Shown here piece by piece: positions 32,801 to 43,569 of a stretch of DNA of 64,000 nt. The notes below the pieces were generated by a model. That model saw only the letters and a list, made by a program, of their open reading frames with translations, ran no database searches and was not told the origin of the DNA. Source of the DNA: Chamaea fasciata (lineage: Eukaryota; Chordata; Aves; Passeriformes; Sylviidae); assembly GCA_029207755.1 (NCBI GenBank), contig JARCOQ010000025.1:4828820-4892819 (forward strand), in the 5' to 3' direction. Position 1 is the first letter of the stretch. Each line of letters starts with the position of its first letter. Position numbers and translations under genes: made by a program.

Positions 32801-34600
32801 GTGCTGCCAGAGCAGAAATTCCATGAATCAGCTTAAAAAAAAGGGGGGATGGGGGGAGGTAAGGTGGGGTCTCAGCCCTCGAGGAGCGCCAGCCCGGTGG
32901 GGAAGAGCAAATTCTCCAGGGATGGAGAAGGAGCAACTGAAGGCAGCGGGCGGGTCCTTGGGGCTTTGTTGCACCTCTCCAAGATGCCCTTTTCCCGGTG
33001 TAAAAGCAGGAAAACAAGGTTTTCCCTGGTCCCCAGCTGGCTGGGAGGAGCTCTGTGCTCTCTGCCTTGCCAAGCCCAACGCGTGGCGCTGACATGGGCT
33101 GGGAAGGAGCCAGCTGTCCCCACCGAGGGGGCTGGGGACCATTGAGGGAGGGGTAACCTTGCTGCCACTCTGGCACCGCGTTTTTCCCTTCTCCCTCCTG
33201 TCACCTCGCCAAAAAAAAGACATTGAGGTCCGGCAGAAAGGGCCCCGTGCCAGCCCAGCCTCCCCGGGGCCCGAACAGGCAAATAAAAACCTCTCCCCTC
33301 CCAATTAGCCGGGACTGTCCTCAGCTGACTCCCAGAGCTGCTTTTTGCGGAATACACAAACACCTCCTTAATTTAGTTTGTTGGGATTTTTTTTTAAAAA
33401 AAGACATTCTCCCGGGAGTGCAGCATTCCCCAGGAGAGAACACCCAGATGGGGAAACTGAGGCACGAGGCGGCTTGCTCAAGGGCTCGCTGCAAGCTGGG
33501 AGTGAATCCAGGTTTCCCAGGTGTGCCAGGAGCCGGGATCAGGCATTGCCCTGCAGCAACCCATCAAGGAAACTCTCCGACCCTGATTAGTGCTGCCTCC
33601 TAATTAAAAGGCTCTCCACAGCCCATGGCGAGGGTATGAACCCGCATCCAGGTGGCTTTGTGGAGGCTCTGGCAGCTGGATGCAGATCTGGGATTGATTT
33701 TCCTAAGGAAACTCTGCATTTATGCATTTGCTTTTTCTTCCAGCTGTGGGGAGAACAGGCGGCATTCCCAGGATGCTGCTTTAAACCTGCATTTCTACCA
33801 GGATCTAGAGAAGCAGGGAAAATGCCACCCCCAGCTCACAGGCAGACCATTTAGGGTGGGTGATAAATGGGGTTTTGCAGTGGAAAATTCCCCCCTGCCC
33901 TGCTCAGTGTGGGAAAATCCCGTTTCCCTGTAGGAACCGTTTCAAGGCTCGGCCATTCCCAGCACCCCAGGCACCCCTCCTAAGCCTCTCCTGGCTTATC
34001 CGGATTTCCAACACATCTTACAGCACTGCACAGCAGGGATGAGGGGAAAAAGAACATCTTAGGTCAGTTTTTGTGGGCTCTAAGGTCTCCCTCCAGCAGG
34101 GATGGGATTAAGGCCATTGGCTCTGAGTAGCCAGAGCAGTAAAATAAAGCTGTGGCCTGTCCAAAACCAGGCTGCAAGGCTTGTTCATTCCTTGATGATA
34201 AAGAAAACTCTGCTTGGGGCTTGAGTTATTTATTGGACTGCATCTCGTTAGAAGAGTGGGAACTGGGCACACCGAGCACCCCCAGCCCCTCCCTCTACAT
34301 CAGAACCCTCCAGCACTAACACTGGGAGCCTGGAGCATCCCTGGGGATGTTGCAGCCAGGGAGCACTGCCGAGTTCAGCAGCTGGAAATCCCCCTGGGGT
34401 CAGGGTGGGATCAGCGGGATTCATCCCCCCAGCCCCACGGTTGGCTCAGCACCTCTGCCAGGCAGAGCCGTGCTGGGACAGAGCCCAGGAGCTCCCTGGG
34501 CATGGGAACAGCGCCTGGGACAAACCCTGAACCAAACTGGTTCCAGTGGGTTAGAGTGTGGTGGTGCTCTGGTGGAAACAGGGGTGCTGGGAGTAGCGTG
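29863..34600. other. gene-free interval with one long unexplained frame
   Basis: No known exon was recognised. A 402-codon plus-strand frame at 31473-32681 has no similarity I recognise. A T-rich/AT-rich patch at 32530-32580 is followed by an RFX X-box-like motif at 32606-32619. AT-rich patches at 30560-30840 and 33300-33400 might be regulatory. Confidence 0.4.
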
Positions 34601-35053
34601 GGATGAGCTGCTGGAGCCAGGCCAGAGGAGGCCACAGAGATGCTCTGAGCCCCCCTGCTCTGCAGCCAGGCTGGGAGAGCTGGGAGTGCTCCGCCTGGAA
34701 AGGCTCCAGGGAGATGTTGGAGCCACTTCCAGGGCCTAAAGGGAGAACTGGAGAAGGACTGGGGACAAGGGATGGAGGGACAGGACACAGGGAATAGATT
34801 CTCACTGCCGGAGGGCAGGGATGGATGGGATATTGGGAAGGAATTCTCCCTGTCAGGGTGGGCAGGCCCTGGCACAGGGTGCCCAGAGCAGCTGTGGCTG
34901 CCCCTGGATCCCTGGGAGTGTCCAAGGCCAGCTTGGATGGGGCTTGGAGCAGCCTGGGACAGCGGATGGTGTCCCTGCCCATGGCAGGACTGGGACTGGA
35001 TGGGCTTTAAGGTCTCTTCCAACCCAAACAATTCCTTAATTATGTTCCATGAA
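34601..35053 (+). mobile_element. CR1 LINE, 3' end
   Basis: Sense-oriented copy, about 450 bp: AGCCAGGCTGGGAGAGCTGG, GGGATATTGGGAAGGAATTC, then TCTTCCAACCCAAACAATTCC at the 3' end. Confidence 0.9.
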
Positions 35054-37060
35054 TAAAGGTTCCAGAAAGCTGGAGAGAGGCTGGACTCGGGGGTCTCTGA
35101 TCGCAGCACAGGAGGCTGAGGCTCTGCAGGGGAAAAGGATTTTATAGGATCTCACTGATCCCAAACTGAACAGGGCAGCCCCTTGAATCCCATCCCTTAC
35201 CCTCACCATCCTCGCTCCAAGGCCGTGGACAGTGACATCAACTGCACCAGAGACTTGGGTGGGCTCAGGAGCTGCTCTGGGGTGGGCTCAGACCCCCTCC
35301 AGAGCTCTCAGCTCCAGCCCCTGGCTCCCCTGGCTGGGGCAAGCACAGAGAGCTGGGGTTAGAGCAGGGAATCAACCTCCTCATCTCCCCACAGGTGTGC
35401 AGTGGGAAGGAGGGGTCACTCCTGGCTCCAGGGAACCTCCCCGCTCCAAAATCCCGGGCGGTGTCCCAGAGGTGAGCGTGGTGTGAGGCCGGGGCAGCCT
35501 CACCCCACATGGAGCACGGGGAAGGGGCTGGCGGCAGTTTGAGGGGAGGGATACAGGGATTCACCTGCCCCTGATGGGGATACAGGGCGCTCCCTGCTCC
35601 TCCCTGAAGCTCTGGAGACTCGCCCTTGCCCAGAGCCGGCCCTTCCTGCTCGTGGCTGGATGCTCAGCTCCTGCTGCCCTCCTCCGGGCTTTGCTCCGGG
35701 CTCATCCCACATCCCATTGCTGCCTTCACCCCACCCTGAACAGCCCCTCCTTGTCCCCCCACCGAATCTCCCCGTCTGAAAGGGGACACCAAACCTCTCC
35801 ACCGTGGAGTGGGGAAACCGAGGCAGCTGTGGAGAATCCCAAGAGCCGCACACAAAGCACCCATCCCTTCCCCAGCACCTCCCGCTGCCGCAGCACCCAG
35901 AGGGTGCCCTTGTCGGATTACACCCTTCATTGACCCAGGGATGGGGTAACGAAGAGGTGTTTTAAAAACTCCTCTCCCGTTGTCAGTCTCATGCGCAGGG
36001 TGAGACAGTACAGATGTTGCAATTCACGCCTTCGCAGTCAGCAGCCAAACTGTTTCCTAATTTCACTTCATTATCAGCATTTCCCGGCCTTTCAGCTTTG
36101 GCCCCACAATGCTGTAAGTGCCTCAAAGCCAGTCACCCAAAATCACCCCTCATGGGTGCCACTACAGTGCACCTTTCACGGTTCTATTTCTCCCAAGTAC
36201 CCAGTCTATTTGCAAGGCCATCATTTGAAACTTGTTTCCAGCTCCATTTCTCTCTCGGCAGCGCCCGTCCTATCCCACGGCATTTCTAAGTCAGCATTTC
36301 TTATCTCAGAGTTTGCCCACAGACACACAGACTGCGTGAGCCTTCTGTCAGGCTCGGAGAATTCTCTACAAATCCATTTCCCATGTTACCTGGCCCTGGG
36401 GGAAAGCCCCTCTGGCGGCTCAGGTGTGACCTCTCGGCTTTCCCTGGCTGGGTGCAGCTCCTTCCCCAGCCACCTCCGTGTTCCCTCCCAGCCGCACTTC
36501 CCCGGGTTAAAACCCTGCTCCCATCCCTTGGCGCGGTGCCCCGGAGCCTCACACTTGTTTTTGTTGACAGCCTCGTCTTTTGTTGATTAAAATTCCTTTA
36601 AGAGCACCTGATGGTTAATCCCATTCCCGAGCCAGGGATGCTGTCACTGCCCCCTGCCCCCCTCCCCATCGGGTTTTTCGGCCCATGCTCCCTCTCAGCC
36701 GTGTGTCCCCAGGAGCTCCATGTGTCTCCTTGGCTTCAAAAATAACAGAAAGGAAACAAAAACGCTCCAGGATGATGGGGAAAAGGGTGATTTTTATTTG
36801 GGAAGGGAAAGGGACTGGTGTCAGGGCATGCCAGGCTCTGTCCTCATGCCTTGTCTCCCTTCTCCCACTTGGCTGGATTTACACCTAGAGGGATGGAGAG
36901 CCAAGGGACACGGGCCAGGAGCAGAGTCGTGCCAAAAGCACCGGAATCCAAGTCTTGCGGCTCCAAACAAGCAACGGCACTGACAGACTCCCTGCCAGCC
37001 CCGGCTGGGGCTGGCCTTGGCTGGGATCACCCACCGGGGAGGATCGTCCGCTCTGTGGGG
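35054..37060. other. intergenic DNA, nothing recognised
   Basis: No exon or known repeat. Sequence at 35960-36350 is less GC-rich and unique-looking. Confidence 0.35.
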
Positions 37061-37380
37061 ATGTGGGAATGCCAGGAGCAGCCCCCTGCCCGGTGAGGGG
37101 ATGTGGGAATGCCAGGAGCAGCCCACTGCCCAGGGAGGGGATGTGGGAATGCCAGGAGCAGCCCACTGCCCGGGGAGGGGATGTGGGAATGCCAGGAGCA
37201 GCCCACTGCCCGGGGAGGGGATGTGGGAATGCCAGGAGCAGCCCACTGCCCGGGGAGGGGATGTGGGAATGCCAGGAGCAGCCCACTGCCCGGGGAGGGG
37301 ATGTGGGAATGCCAGGAGCAGCCCTCGGCCCAGGGAGGGGATGTGGGAATGCCAGGAGCAGCCCTCGGCCCGGGGAGGGG
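37061..37380. repeat. 40-bp minisatellite, exactly eight units
   Basis: Each unit starts ATGTGGGAATGCCAGGAGCA, then GCCCACTGCCCGGGGAGGGG or close variants. The eight units have no indels and differ at only a few positions, so the array is young or homogenised. The unit length is not a multiple of three, so the open frames across it are not coding. Confidence 0.97.
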
Positions 37381-37737
37381 GCAGATGCCTGGGTCGAGGA
37401 AAGGTTTGGAATCCTGGTGGGGACTGGAAGACACTGATAAACCTTTCTGCTCCCCTTTGGGATTTCTGCTCCCTCCAGGAACTGTTGCTTTCCCACCCCT
37501 GATCCTGGTGTGTGGATGGCTGCGGGGGGTCTGTTGCTCCGACCTGCAATGCTGCGGCCTTCCCCGAGAGAGAGGTCTGGTGGTGACAGCCTTCAGGGGT
37601 CCGGGCAGTCCTCTGGCCGCTGGGTAACCCCAGCAAGGTGCAGCCTGCGGCTGCAAGTGATCCGCTCCCAGCAGTGATTTCTGCTCTGCCCTGCGAGGTG
37701 ATCCCAGGCCAGCTCAGAGACAGAGAGACAGGAGGGT

Positions 37738-38056
37738 TGTGGATGCTGAAAGCTGGTCAGAAGAGAAAGTCTCACACGCTTTCCCAGGCATTGCTCTGGG
37801 GGAGCTGGGAGAAGACTTCTCGAACAATTCCTGACCTCTGTGCCTGCTGCTTTTCCAACCCCTTTACTTGCAAAGGTGTTTTTTACAAAGAGGCGTTGGC
37901 TTGAGTGACCAGTCATGTCCAATTGTGTCAGAGCAGTGTATAAAAAGGATGTGCCTTTTCATAAACATCGCTATGTGCCCTCCAAGAAGATTTGGAGTAT
38001 TATATCGTTATTGTCCCGAGTACAATAACGATAGAGAGTCGTGTGGCAGTTCCACA
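37738..38056 (+). mobile_element. solo LTR of an endogenous retrovirus
   Basis: 319 bp beginning TGTGG and ending CCACA, a perfect 5-bp terminal inverted repeat in the TG...CA form. The 4-bp sequence GGGT flanks both ends (37734-37737 and 38057-38060) as a target-site duplication. A TATAAAA box is at 37939-37945 and a CATAAA poly(A)-like signal at 37960-37965. A perfect 12-bp hairpin (38003-38014 with 38022-38033) lies in the downstream part. No internal retroviral genes remain, so it arose by recombination between the two LTRs. Confidence 0.8.
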
Positions 38057-38060
38057 GGGT

Positions 38061-39754
38061 ATCCACGGCCTTTATTTTCCAGCGCCCTGGGAAGGGACCA
38101 GGGACAGCAGCTCCCTGCTGGACTGGGCAAACTCTGAGGTATTTATGGGGTAAGGGCAGGGTGGCACCAAAGGGGAAAACCCAATGGGTTAGAGAAATCT
38201 ACATGGGTGTGTCAGAGCATGACGGGATCTCGCCATGAGCAGGGAGAACAGCCTCAGCTGAGGGTTCCCCCTCCAGGGGAGGATTGGGATGAGCTTGTCA
38301 CATTCCGTCCAAGGGACATCCCTCCAGGGCAGAGGCTTGGCTGCCTCCTCTGCCTCCACGCTGCTGCTCCCCCGGGAGGGTTTTGGCCCACCTGAGGTTC
38401 GGCCTCCCCCAGCTCCCTTCCCCCACCTGCCACAACATTCCCGTGTCTCCGTGGTCTGTTGGGCAGTTGGGTTGGGCACAGCCTTGCCCGGCAGCCCCGT
38501 GCACATCCCGGCCCCTGGAGCTCTGCAAACCCTGGCCGGAGGCTGGTGGGCTTCACCCCCTCGTGCATTCCCACACCCCACGGGGCTGAAGGACCTTGGC
38601 TCACGGATCACATCACCTTCGTGCAGCTTCCCAGGGGCTTGGCCATTCCTCATCCCCTGCCCCCAGATTTAGGCCGGGCCCACAGTTCCCACCCTGCAGC
38701 CCCCGGGTCAGGTGTGGAGGGATTTTGCTCTGTCCCAAAGCAGGAGGAGGAAGGAGAGGGGCCCGTGGGGATCCGTGCAGACGCGTTCCATCCCTGAGTC
38801 ACGGGTTTGTTCCTCCTCCCTAATTTTTTTGCCCAGGGATGAGAGAGGAACGGGCTGCAATTGGAATGGTGGTGGGAAGAGGCTTTGTCCAGGCGGGAGC
38901 AGGGACCTCACCCTGCTGCTGGGGATCATCTCCAGCCAATCCTGTCCCTACCACAGCAAGACCATCCCACCCCCACACCTCCTCCCAAAGGGCTGTTCCT
39001 GTCCCCTCGAGGTCACCCAGGGGCACCCTGGGCAGGTCCTGAGCTCTGCTGAGATGTTTCAAGCCCTCCTGGTCCCTGACAGGACCCCGGGGGATGCAGG
39101 GCTCAGCACCCTGAGCCATCCTCCCTGATCAGCCAGCCCTGGCACCAGCGTGGATCCCGTGATCGATCCGTGCCCATGGCCGGGTCAGAGCAGGGCCCAG
39201 CACAGCTGGCAGCACCACGGGGCTCTCCCGAGGACTCTGCAGCCACAGCAGGAAGCGGAGCCTCTTGGTGGGAGGATCTCTCTTCTCTCTGTAATTGCTC
39301 TTTGGCCGCTGGCCACCAGTCTCTCACTTTTGGGAATGTTTTCTTTCCAGTCTCATGGCTGCTTTTCAGTTCCCTCGCTGGTTTTACCCGCCCCAGCCTC
39401 TCCCCACACCACCACTGCCAAATTAGAGACCTCACATTGTCAAAGACAGAGCCCCAAGGTCTCCAGAGAAGGTTCCAGCTGCAGCCCCCCAGCTGGTGGC
39501 AGTGGTGATCTGGGGCACCCAGAGTTGTGCCGGGTCTCTGTGGTTTCTCCAGGGGCTCTGGCTGGGCCTGGGAGGGAACAGCCCCAAAAGGATGTGAAAT
39601 ATTAACCGTGGAGTCAGGACTGTGGTCATCAGGACCGGCCTGTTCACCCCATCCTGGTGTTCCTCTGAGAGCCAGGGATGGCCCTGAGGTGACCCAGCAG
39701 GGCTGGCGTGTCCTCTCTGGTGGCTGGGGAGGGCAGAGGTCAGCTCTGCAGGGC
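38061..39754. other. intergenic DNA, nothing recognised
   Basis: GC-rich unique-looking DNA without an exon I can support. Confidence 0.35.
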
Positions 39755-40217
39755 CTTTCCCATCCAGCCTGGCTTTGGACACTTCCAGGGATCCAGGGGC
39801 AGCCACAGCTGCTCTGGGCACCCTGTGTCAGGGCCTGCCCACCCTCACAGGGAACAATTCCTTCCCAATATCAAACTTAAATTTCCTGGTTTTGGCTTGC
39901 AGCCATTGCTCCTTGTCCTCTCACTCCAGTTCCTGATGAAGAGTCCTCCTCTTTCTTCCCTGGAGCCCCTTCAGATCCTGGAAGGTGCTCTGAGGTCTCC
40001 ACACAACCTTCTCTTCTCCAGGCTGAATGGCCCCAACAATCCTATCCTGTCTCCATAGGGCAGGTGCTCCAGTTCCTTTATCAACTTCATGGCCTCTTCT
40101 GGACCTGCTCCAACAGTTCCATGTCCTTTTGATGACGGGGCCACCAGAGCTGGACACAGCATTCCAGATGAGATCTCACGAGAGCAGAGAAGGGAGGAAG
40201 AATCACCTCCCTCCAGG
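39755..40217 (-). mobile_element. CR1 LINE, 3' part
   Basis: Antisense copy, about 460 bp, lacking the extreme 3' tip. CTGGGCACCCTGTGTCAGGG, CCTTCTCTTCTCCAGGCTGA, CCAGAGCTGGACACAGCATT and CAGAAGAGGCCATGAAG-like phrases are present in the expected order. Confidence 0.9.
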
Positions 40218-40940
40218 TGATCCAGGCACCATCCAGGCAATGCCATGGCCAAAGCCCCCGTTCCTCCTGCCAGGGACACCCGGGGTGGGGACAGGACTCT
40301 GTGGGCAGGCGGAGCTGGAGGCAAGGACACAGGGCGCAGGAGGGGTACGGGAGCTGACTCAGCTCATGGATGTCTTTATTGGAACTCTACACGTTGGACA
40401 GGCATGCGGACAGGACAGAGACAGGAGTAGTATTGCCTTGGTCACAGAGATATGGAACAGCGTTAGAGGGACCCTGACCCCTCCAGGCCAGCCGGGACCC
40501 CACACCTTGCTCTCCTATTGCTTCCCATCCCCATCCCTGCACCCCCAACCACCCCACTCGTCCCCCCCGTGCCCGTGGGAGCAGCACCCGTGGGAGGGGG
40601 CGATGGTGGCACCTGGAGAGGAGCCTTTGGCACCCTGGAGGAGGGTCCCCAGTGGCCGTGTGCCGATGGAGGGGTCAGGGCACGGGCACAGCCGCGGCTG
40701 GAGGTGTCCCGGTGAGCAGCTGGATCTCCAGAGGTGGAGGATGAGGTGCAGCCAAAGCGTGGGCGAGGGCAGGGGGCAGCCCAGGGGGTGCTGGGGCAGC
40801 GTGGCTGTGGCAGGGCTGGCACCAGGAAGGGGAATGGGGCCGTCCCCAGCCTCCCTCCCGGCCCCGCTGCTCTGCGGCACCTCTCGGGGGACCCAGCTGC
40901 CAACCCCCCCCGGGGATGGAGCTGGAGCTTTGGGGGAAGA
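40218..40940. other. intergenic DNA, nothing recognised
   Basis: GC-rich DNA with no exon seen. Confidence 0.35.
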
Positions 40941-41275
40941 AAACTCCTCGGGAAGAGCATCCCTTGGCCTTGGGTAGAGCATCCCTGGGCTTTGGGGAGG
41001 GCATCCCTCAGCCCTGGGGAGAGCAGCTCCCCTGGGAAGAGCATCCCTTGACCCCAGGGAGAGCATCATCCCTAGAGGAATGCATGTCCCAGCCTGAGGG
41101 AAAGCATTCCTGGGCTTTGGGGAGAGCATCCCTGGGGGAATGCATCCTTTAGCCTCAGGAAGAGCGTCCCTTGGCCCCAGGGAGAGCATCCTTCCACCCT
41201 GGGGAAAGCATCCCTCGGGATACACGTCCCTCCCCCTCGGGGAAGGCATCCCTTGGGGAAGGCATCCCTGGCCAG
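40941..41275. repeat. imperfect minisatellite, unit about GGGGAGAGCATCCCTTGGCC
   Basis: The core GGAGAGCATCCCT, or GAAGAGCATCCCT and GAATGCAT variants, recurs every 18-30 bp for about 335 bp. Units vary in length and sequence, so the array is old. Confidence 0.8.
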
Positions 41276-43122
41276 GGTGCTGCTGCATCCAGCTGGGGCT
41301 CAGGAGAAGGTGACCACCTCACCCTGCGGGTAACTGGAAGCGAGGGCGTCCTGGCAGGAATCTGCAATTAAAGACAGAAACATTAAACACGGCATTAGAT
41401 ATTTGCTTCCACATGGGGAGAAATAGGAGAGGCAGAGGGACACTGAGTTTCCAGGGGACCCCGGCTTAGTAGGATGCAGAAAACAGAGTAACCACAAAGT
41501 GAAGTGACCTTTTCCAGAGGGATAAAATGCTGCTGTTGCATCTGTAAGTCTAGGGAAAAAAATGGTTTTTAAAAGCCTCATAGAGGTGGCAGAGATGGAG
41601 GCTTGGGAGATGATTCTCCAAGAGAAACCACACATGGAATCAGGGTGATTTTGAGGGTATAAATGAAAAGCAGGGGGAAAACATGACCCTCACCACATCC
41701 TTGTCAACCTTCTCCTCCCAGAAAGCTGCTCTTGCCCAAAACTTCCCAAGCCAACCCCAAGCCAGATGTCCCAAAGCCAAGCCTGGTGCATGAATCCCGC
41801 AGTGTTTTTTCTTCTCCCTCTCTCCCTCTCATTTGTTATCATTGAATTAATTATCATTGATTGGAGCTCTGAGTCACCCCACCGCCTCTCCCCGTGTGCC
41901 AGGGCCCAGTTTCCCGGCGAGGGGCTGTCAGGCAGGGAGACAGCACCTGGGCCACCCCATAAGCCGTGGAATTTTGCTTTAAACCTCACTCCCAGCTCCT
42001 GTTCATGAATTTGACCCAGCTGCCTCCCCTGCAGACCCAAGACAGCTCCAAAAACTCCTCCTTTTCCCACAAAATAAAGGTCTTGTTCTCCATCGAGCAT
42101 CACTGCAGAGCTCGGGTGAGCAGTGGCCTGGCATGGAGGCTTTTCAAACCTCACACCCCATAAAACCCCCGGGGATTAGAGGAGCTCTCCTCCCTAAGCT
42201 GGCAGGAGAGCTCCCCACCTCCAAAGACAAAATGCTTTGGGGACCCAACAGCATCCCCCTGCAGCAATTTGGGGACCGGCACTGCCCACGCATGCAGCAG
42301 CTGCTGAAAAATATCCCAGCTCTTGGTTCAGTCACTCCTGCAAGCAGCTAAAAGCTCTTGGCAAGGCTCACGTCCTGCTAGAAACATTCCCCATCAGGTC
42401 GATTGATTTACCAAGGGCACGACTTGGCTTTTAACTCCCATCTCCTCCTCCCCGTTCAAAGCCATTTTGTGTGTTAGCTCGAGACCTGCTGCCCGCAGCC
42501 CCCGGGGACCTGCCTTGGAAAGCAGCTTCCCAGCCTGGGAAAAAAATTAGCACGACTAAAAATAAATAACAACAGCCCAGATTTTTTTTTTTTTTTTTTT
42601 GTCCCCCAGACAAAGGCACCATGTGAAAACAGCCCTCCTGTCTTGGCTTATCAGTACCAGCTCTGCTCTGCTCTCGCCCTCAGGGCCCCTCGGTGACGTG
42701 CAGCCCCTTCCTCAAGCCTATTTTGGGGTGCAGATCTGCCACCAGCCTCCCTAGGGTGCTGCCCTGGGCAAGGCAGGCGGCTTGGCACAGCCAGAATTCC
42801 AACATCAACCCAGCTCCAAATACCCCCAAGGTTTGCTGTGCTGCTCCCAGAGCCATCACCCCCAGATTTCCCCACGTGGGGAACTCACCCAGTCCTGCCC
42901 TCCTGCTATGAGCATCTCCTCAAACCGCCTCCAGTGCTGCTGCTCCAGCACCCAGCTGTGCCAGGACAATGTTTGGGTAGGTCCTACACTGACTGAGCAG
43001 GAGGGTTTGGGGCAGTTGGGGGACGAGCAGCTCGACATTCCCCAGCCACGTGCTCTGGACCCAGAACCCTCCCAGCTGATCCCCCAGCGTGGGCAGCAGG
43101 AAACGGGGAATTCTGCCCTGCC
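41276..43122. other. intergenic DNA, nothing recognised
   Basis: Unique-looking DNA with a T22-class homopolymer at about 42579-42600. No exon was seen. Confidence 0.35.
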
Positions 43123-43569
43123 CAGGTGAGACCCCACCTGCAGAGCTGCCTCCAGCCCTGGGGAACAACATCAGGAGGACATGGAGCCCCCCTGCTCTGG
43201 AGCCAGGCTGGGAGAGCTGGGGGTGTTCACCTGGAGAGGAGAAGGCTCCAGGGAGAGCTGAGAGCCCCTGGCAGGGCCTAAAGAGGCTCTGTGAGAGCTG
43301 AAGAGGGTCTTTGGAGAAGAGGGAATGGCTTCCCACTGGCAGAGGGCGGGGATAGGTGGGATATTGGGCAGGAATTTGCACCCTGTGAGGGTGGCAAGGC
43401 CCTGGCACAGGGTGCCCAGAGAGAAGCTGGGATTGCCTCATCCCTGACAGTTTCCAAGGTGAGGTTGGACGGGGCTTGGAGCACCCTGGCCTAGTGTCCC
43501 TGCCCATGGCAGGGGCTGGAATGTGATGGAATTTAAGGTCCCCAAACAATTCCCTGACTCTGCGATTAC
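43123..43569 (+). mobile_element. CR1 LINE, 3' end
   Basis: Sense copy, about 445 bp: GTGAGACCCCACCTGCAGAG at the 5' side, GGCAAGGCCCTGGCACAGGG in the middle and CAAACAATTCCCTGACTCTG at the 3' tip. Confidence 0.9.

Noticed and set aside
36821..37656. 200-270-codon frames across the 40-bp minisatellite
   Set aside because: The repeat is not a multiple of three and the frames are open only because the unit lacks stops.
40027..40977. 316-codon plus-strand frame
   Set aside because: Begins inside a CR1 copy and continues into GC-rich intergenic DNA with no domain.
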